NCBI RefSeq assembly: GCF_009733845.1 | Contig: NZ_WNXZ01000003.1 | Location: 124,001 to 188,000 of the forward strand | Direction of reading: 5' to 3' | Source: Pseudactinotalea terrae | GTDB taxonomy: Bacteria > Actinomycetota > Actinomycetes > Actinomycetales > Beutenbergiaceae | DNA length: 64,000 bases | Shown: positions 61,314 through 64,000 of the stretch, in pieces | How the letters are laid out: the number at the start of each line of letters is the position of its first letter | Position numbering within the stretch: the stretch's first letter is position 1 | Program-made: the position numbers and the translations under genes | Notes under the pieces: generated by a model | What the model saw: the letters and a program-made list of their open reading frames with translations, nothing else | What the model was told of the DNA's origin: nothing | Databases searched by the model: none

Positions 61314-64000
61314 ATGCATCGTCATGAGCCCATCGACGCACAGCGCGTCGCCCGTCATCTCTCCGACCGCATCGCGCCGGCCGCGACGAGCGTGGTGGTG
61401 CCGCTGGATGTCGAGGTGTGGGAGCCGGTCGCAGCCTCCGGCGTGGTGGGGCAGGCCGAGCCGGTCCCTGTCACCGAGGGGCTCGCCGCCGACTACCAGC
61501 CCTTCGAGGTCGGCTCGAGCTGGGGCCCGCCGTGGGGCACCACGTGGTTCCGGCTCACCGGGGTGGTCGCGCCGGAGGACCGCGACGGCGACCTCGAGGT
61601 CGTGGTCGAGCTCGGCTGGGCCGATCACTCGCCGGGCTTCCAGTGCGAGGGCACGGTGTACCGCCCCGACGGTTCGATCATCAAGGGCATCCATCCCCGG
61701 AACACCTGGATCCCGGTCGAGCTCGACGCCGAGGGACGGTTCCAGGTCTACCTCGAGGCCGCCTCGAACCCGGTCATCAACTCCTGGTCGAGCACCGAGC
61801 GCGGCGACGTGCTCACGAGCGACTCCAAGCGGCAGTACGAGCTCCTGCGTGCCGACATCGTGCGCGTGCACCGCGAGGTGCGTGAGCTGGTGAGGGATGT
61901 CCAGGCGCTCGAGGGCCTCGTGCTCACGCTCCCGGAGGACTCGCACCGCCGCGCCGAGCTCCGGGTGGCGCTCGACCGAGCGATGGACGCGCTCGACCTG
62001 CAGGACGTCCCCGCCACCGCGACCGCGGCGCGCGCGCGGCTGGCCGAGGTGATGAGCCGCCCGGCCGAGGGCAGCGCGCACCGGGCGATCGCCGTCGGGC
62101 ACGCGCACATCGACTCGGCCTGGCTGTGGCCGGTCCGGGAGACCCGGCGCAAGGTCGCGCGCACGATCGCGAACGTGCTGCGCCTCGCCGACGACGGCGA
62201 GCCCATCGTGTTCGCCTTCCCGGCCGCGCAGCACTCCGCGTGGTTGCAGGCCGACCACCCGGACCTGTTCGCACGGCTGCAGACCGCCGTCGCGCAGGGT
62301 GTCGTGGTGCCGGTCGGCGGTATGTGGGTCGAGTCCGACGCGAACCTGCCCGGCGGCGAGGCGATGGTGCGCCAGCTCGTGGAGGGCGCCGCGTTCTTCG
62401 AGGAGGCGTACGGCTTCCGGTGCCAGGAGGTGTGGCTGCCGGACTCCTTCGGGTACTCGGGCGCGCTGCCGCAGCTCGCGCGGCTCGCGGGTGCGCGCTG
62501 GTTCCTCACGCAGAAGATCTCCTGGAACCAGGTCGACGACTTCCCGCACCACACGTTCCACTGGGAGGGCATCGACGGCAGCCGCATCCTCACGCACTTC
62601 CCGCCGGTCGACACCTACAACTCCGACCTGTCCGCCCGCGAGCTGCACCACGCGGCCAGCAACTTCCGCGACAAGGGTGCGGCGGGGACCGCGCTGATCC
62701 CGTTCGGGCACGGCGACGGCGGTGGCGGACCCACCCGGGAGATGCTCGCCCAGGCAGCGCGCACCGCGGACCTCGAGGGCTCGCCGCGGGTCACGGTGAC
62801 CACACCGAGCGCCTACTACGAGGCCGCCGTCGCCGAGTACGAGAACCCCCCGGTGTGGGTGGGTGAGCTGTACCTGGAGATGCACCGCGCCACGTACACC
62901 TCGCAGGCGCGCATCAAGCGGGCCAACCGCACCGGCGAGCACCTGCTGCGCGAGGCGGAGCTGTGGGCCACCACGGCTGCCGTGCGCGCCGGCTACGAGT
63001 ACCCGGCCGCCGAGCTCCAGCAGCTGTGGCGCACGGTGCTGCTCGGCCAGTTCCACGACATCCTGCCGGGCAGCTCGATCTCGTGGGTCTACCGCGACAT
63101 GCTCGCCGAGCACGCCCAGGTGCAGGAGCGGCTCCACGAGATCATCGGCGAGACCCAGCAGCTGCTGGCCGGCTCCGGCGATCAGCCGATCTCGTTCAAC
63201 GCCGGGCCGCTGGCCCGCGCGGGGGTGCCCGCGCTGGGAGGTGCGGTGATCGAGCAGGCGAGCTCCGCCGTCGGCGTCCAGGAGGACGGCGAGGGCTACG
63301 TGCTGGAGCACGAGGCGCTCAGGGTGCGCATCGACGGCGACGGCCTGCTGACGAGCATCTGGGACAAGGTGAACGAGCGCGAGGTCGTGCCGCCCGGGCA
63401 GCGGGGGAACCTGCTGCAGCTGCACCAGGACTTCCCTAACGCCTACGACGCGTGGGACGTGGACCCGTTCTACCGCAACAACGTGGTCGACATCGCGCAC
63501 GCCGATGCCATCGAGAGCTCCTCGGACGCGGGCTCGGCGACCGTGACCGTGCGGCGCACGCTCGAGGGTCGGCCGGTCACCCAGACCGTGACGCTGCGCG
63601 CCGACGACCCCGGCGTGCACATCGGGGTCGAGGTGGAGTGGGCGGCCAAGGACAAGTTCCTCAAGCTCGGATTACCCGTGGACGTGCACACCGACCACGC
63701 GCGCTACGAGGTGCAGATGGGGCATCTCACCCGCCCCACGCACACCAACACCTCGTGGGACTTCTACCGGTTCGAGGTGTGGGCGCACCGGTGGCTGCAC
63801 GTGGCAGAGCCCGGCTACGGCGTCGCGCTCGCGAACGAGGCGACCTACGGTTACGACCTCACTCGGCACCCGCGCGAGGGCGGCGGCACGTTCCACATGG
63901 TGCGCGCGAGCCTGCTCCGCGGGCCTGGGTACCCGGACCCGCGCACCGATCACGGCACGCACTCGTTCGGCTTCGTGCTCGTGCCGGGGGCGAGCGTCGA
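61314..64000 (+). CDS. GH38 alpha-mannosidase, 5' part (runs off window)
   Basis: The open frame runs 895 codons to the window end without a stop. ATG 61314 has AGGAG five bases upstream. The N-terminal beta-rich domain is followed by the GH38 catalytic domain: AVGHAHIDSAWLWPVRETRR near residue 261 (zinc His/Asp), EVWLPDSFGYSGALPQLARL near 375 with the Asp nucleophile, and GHGDGGGGPTREML near 464. A C-terminal beta domain begins before the edge. There is no signal peptide, so it is cytoplasmic, probably degrading mannose oligosaccharides. The regulator may be a distant gene; the nested repeat upstream is a candidate site. Confidence 0.94.
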   Translation, partial: MHRHEPIDAQRVARHLSDRIAPAATSVVVPLDVEVWEPVAASGVVGQAEPVPVTEGLAADYQPFEVGSSWGPPWGTTWFRLTGVVAPEDRDGDLEVVVELGWADHSPGFQCEGTVYRPDGSIIKGIHPRNTWIPVELDAEGRFQVYLEAASNPVINSWSSTERGDVLTSDSKRQYELLRADIVRVHREVRELVRDVQALEGLVLTLPEDSHRRAELRVALDRAMDALDLQDVPATATAARARLAEVMSRPAEGSAHRAIAVGHAHIDSAWLWPVRETRRKVARTIANVLRLADDGEPIVFAFPAAQHSAWLQADHPDLFARLQTAVAQGVVVPVGGMWVESDANLPGGEAMVRQLVEGAAFFEEAYGFRCQEVWLPDSFGYSGALPQLARLAGARWFLTQKISWNQVDDFPHHTFHWEGIDGSRILTHFPPVDTYNSDLSARELHHAASNFRDKGAAGTALIPFGHGDGGGGPTREMLAQAARTADLEGSPRVTVTTPSAYYEAAVAEYENPPVWVGELYLEMHRATYTSQARIKRANRTGEHLLREAELWATTAAVRAGYEYPAAELQQLWRTVLLGQFHDILPGSSISWVYRDMLAEHAQVQERLHEIIGETQQLLAGSGDQPISFNAGPLARAGVPALGGAVIEQASSAVGVQEDGEGYVLEHEALRVRIDGDGLLTSIWDKVNEREVVPPGQRGNLLQLHQDFPNAYDAWDVDPFYRNNVVDIAHADAIESSSDAGSATVTVRRTLEGRPVTQTVTLRADDPGVHIGVEVEWAAKDKFLKLGLPVDVHTDHARYEVQMGHLTRPTHTNTSWDFYRFEVWAHRWLHVAEPGYGVALANEATYGYDLTRHPREGGGTFHMVRASLLRGPGYPDPRTDHGTHSFGFVLVPGASV

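Noticed and set aside
61047-63620. 857-codon minus-strand open frame
   Set aside because: It is antisense to the GH38 mannosidase frame, rich in Arg/His/Val with no motifs; the plus-strand frame has clear catalytic motifs.
1-64000. tRNA, rRNA, CRISPR or transposase genes
   Set aside because: No cloverleaf-like T-loop patterns, regularly spaced identical repeats, or DDE/recombinase motifs were found on reading either strand.

Overview
The window is high-GC actinobacterial chromosome. The evidence is dense GC-rich coding with GTG/TTG starts, an infA-rpmJ-rpsM-rpsK-rpoA-rplQ block whose L17 carries a long acidic C-terminal extension, a DUF5709 protein, NAD(P)HX repair and TsaE/TsaB genes in the usual actinobacterial order, and many apparently leaderless promoters. 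The core proteins look most like Nocardioidaceae or a neighbouring Propionibacteriales/Micrococcales lineage; I cannot fix the genus from sequence alone.

Left part (1-14 kb): an exopolysaccharide locus. It holds the end of a dTDP-rhamnose pathway (rmlC partial, rmlA), a priming polyprenyl-phosphate sugar transferase, an ABC exporter, an O-antigen-ligase/polymerase-like membrane protein and a Wzz-like chain-length protein. A five-gene plus-strand run follows: pyruvyl transferase, FrhB-like iron-sulfur protein, two GT2 glycosyltransferases and a hexapeptide acetyltransferase. A secreted two-domain beta-helix protein with a Pro-Glu linker closes the region.

Middle (14.4-19.7 kb): a compact lasso-peptide gene cluster. 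It reads RRE/PqqD-like B1, a 40-residue precursor at 18253-18375, a strong hairpin, a short asparagine-synthetase-like cyclase, a B2 leader peptidase and an HPr-kinase-like enzyme, with a convergent nucleotidyltransferase. The precursor ends in Ser, and the kinase plus nucleotidyltransferase pair is the equipment known from the phosphorylated/glycosylated lasso peptides paeninodin and pseudomycoidin. This is the most interesting system in the window.

19.9-34.9 kb: a second, carrier-protein-linked part of the surface-glycan region. It has an ACP, an acyl-AMP ligase, an SGNH-like protein, a dedicated second AcpS, a GT2, a CatB-type acetyltransferase and a degenerate asparagine-synthetase-like protein. 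Opposite runs a four-gene operon of ABC exporter, ACP-like protein lacking the phosphopantetheine serine, AsnB and a NadE-like synthetase. An APH-like kinase, a GT4 and a PAP2-like membrane protein follow. Two overlapping giant STAND-type LuxR regulators (35-40 kb) end the accessory region.

Right part (40-64 kb): housekeeping. Translation and transcription genes (infA, rpmJ, rpsM, rpsK, rpoA, rplQ, truA, rplM, rpsI) come first, then cell-wall amino-sugar genes (glmM, glmS), coaA, a carboxylesterase, a DedA protein, the acpS-nnr-alr-tsaE-tsaB-rimI run, a PadR/membrane-protein pair and the 5' part of a GH38 alpha-mannosidase that leaves the window. No tRNA, rRNA, CRISPR array, transposase or integrase was recognised.
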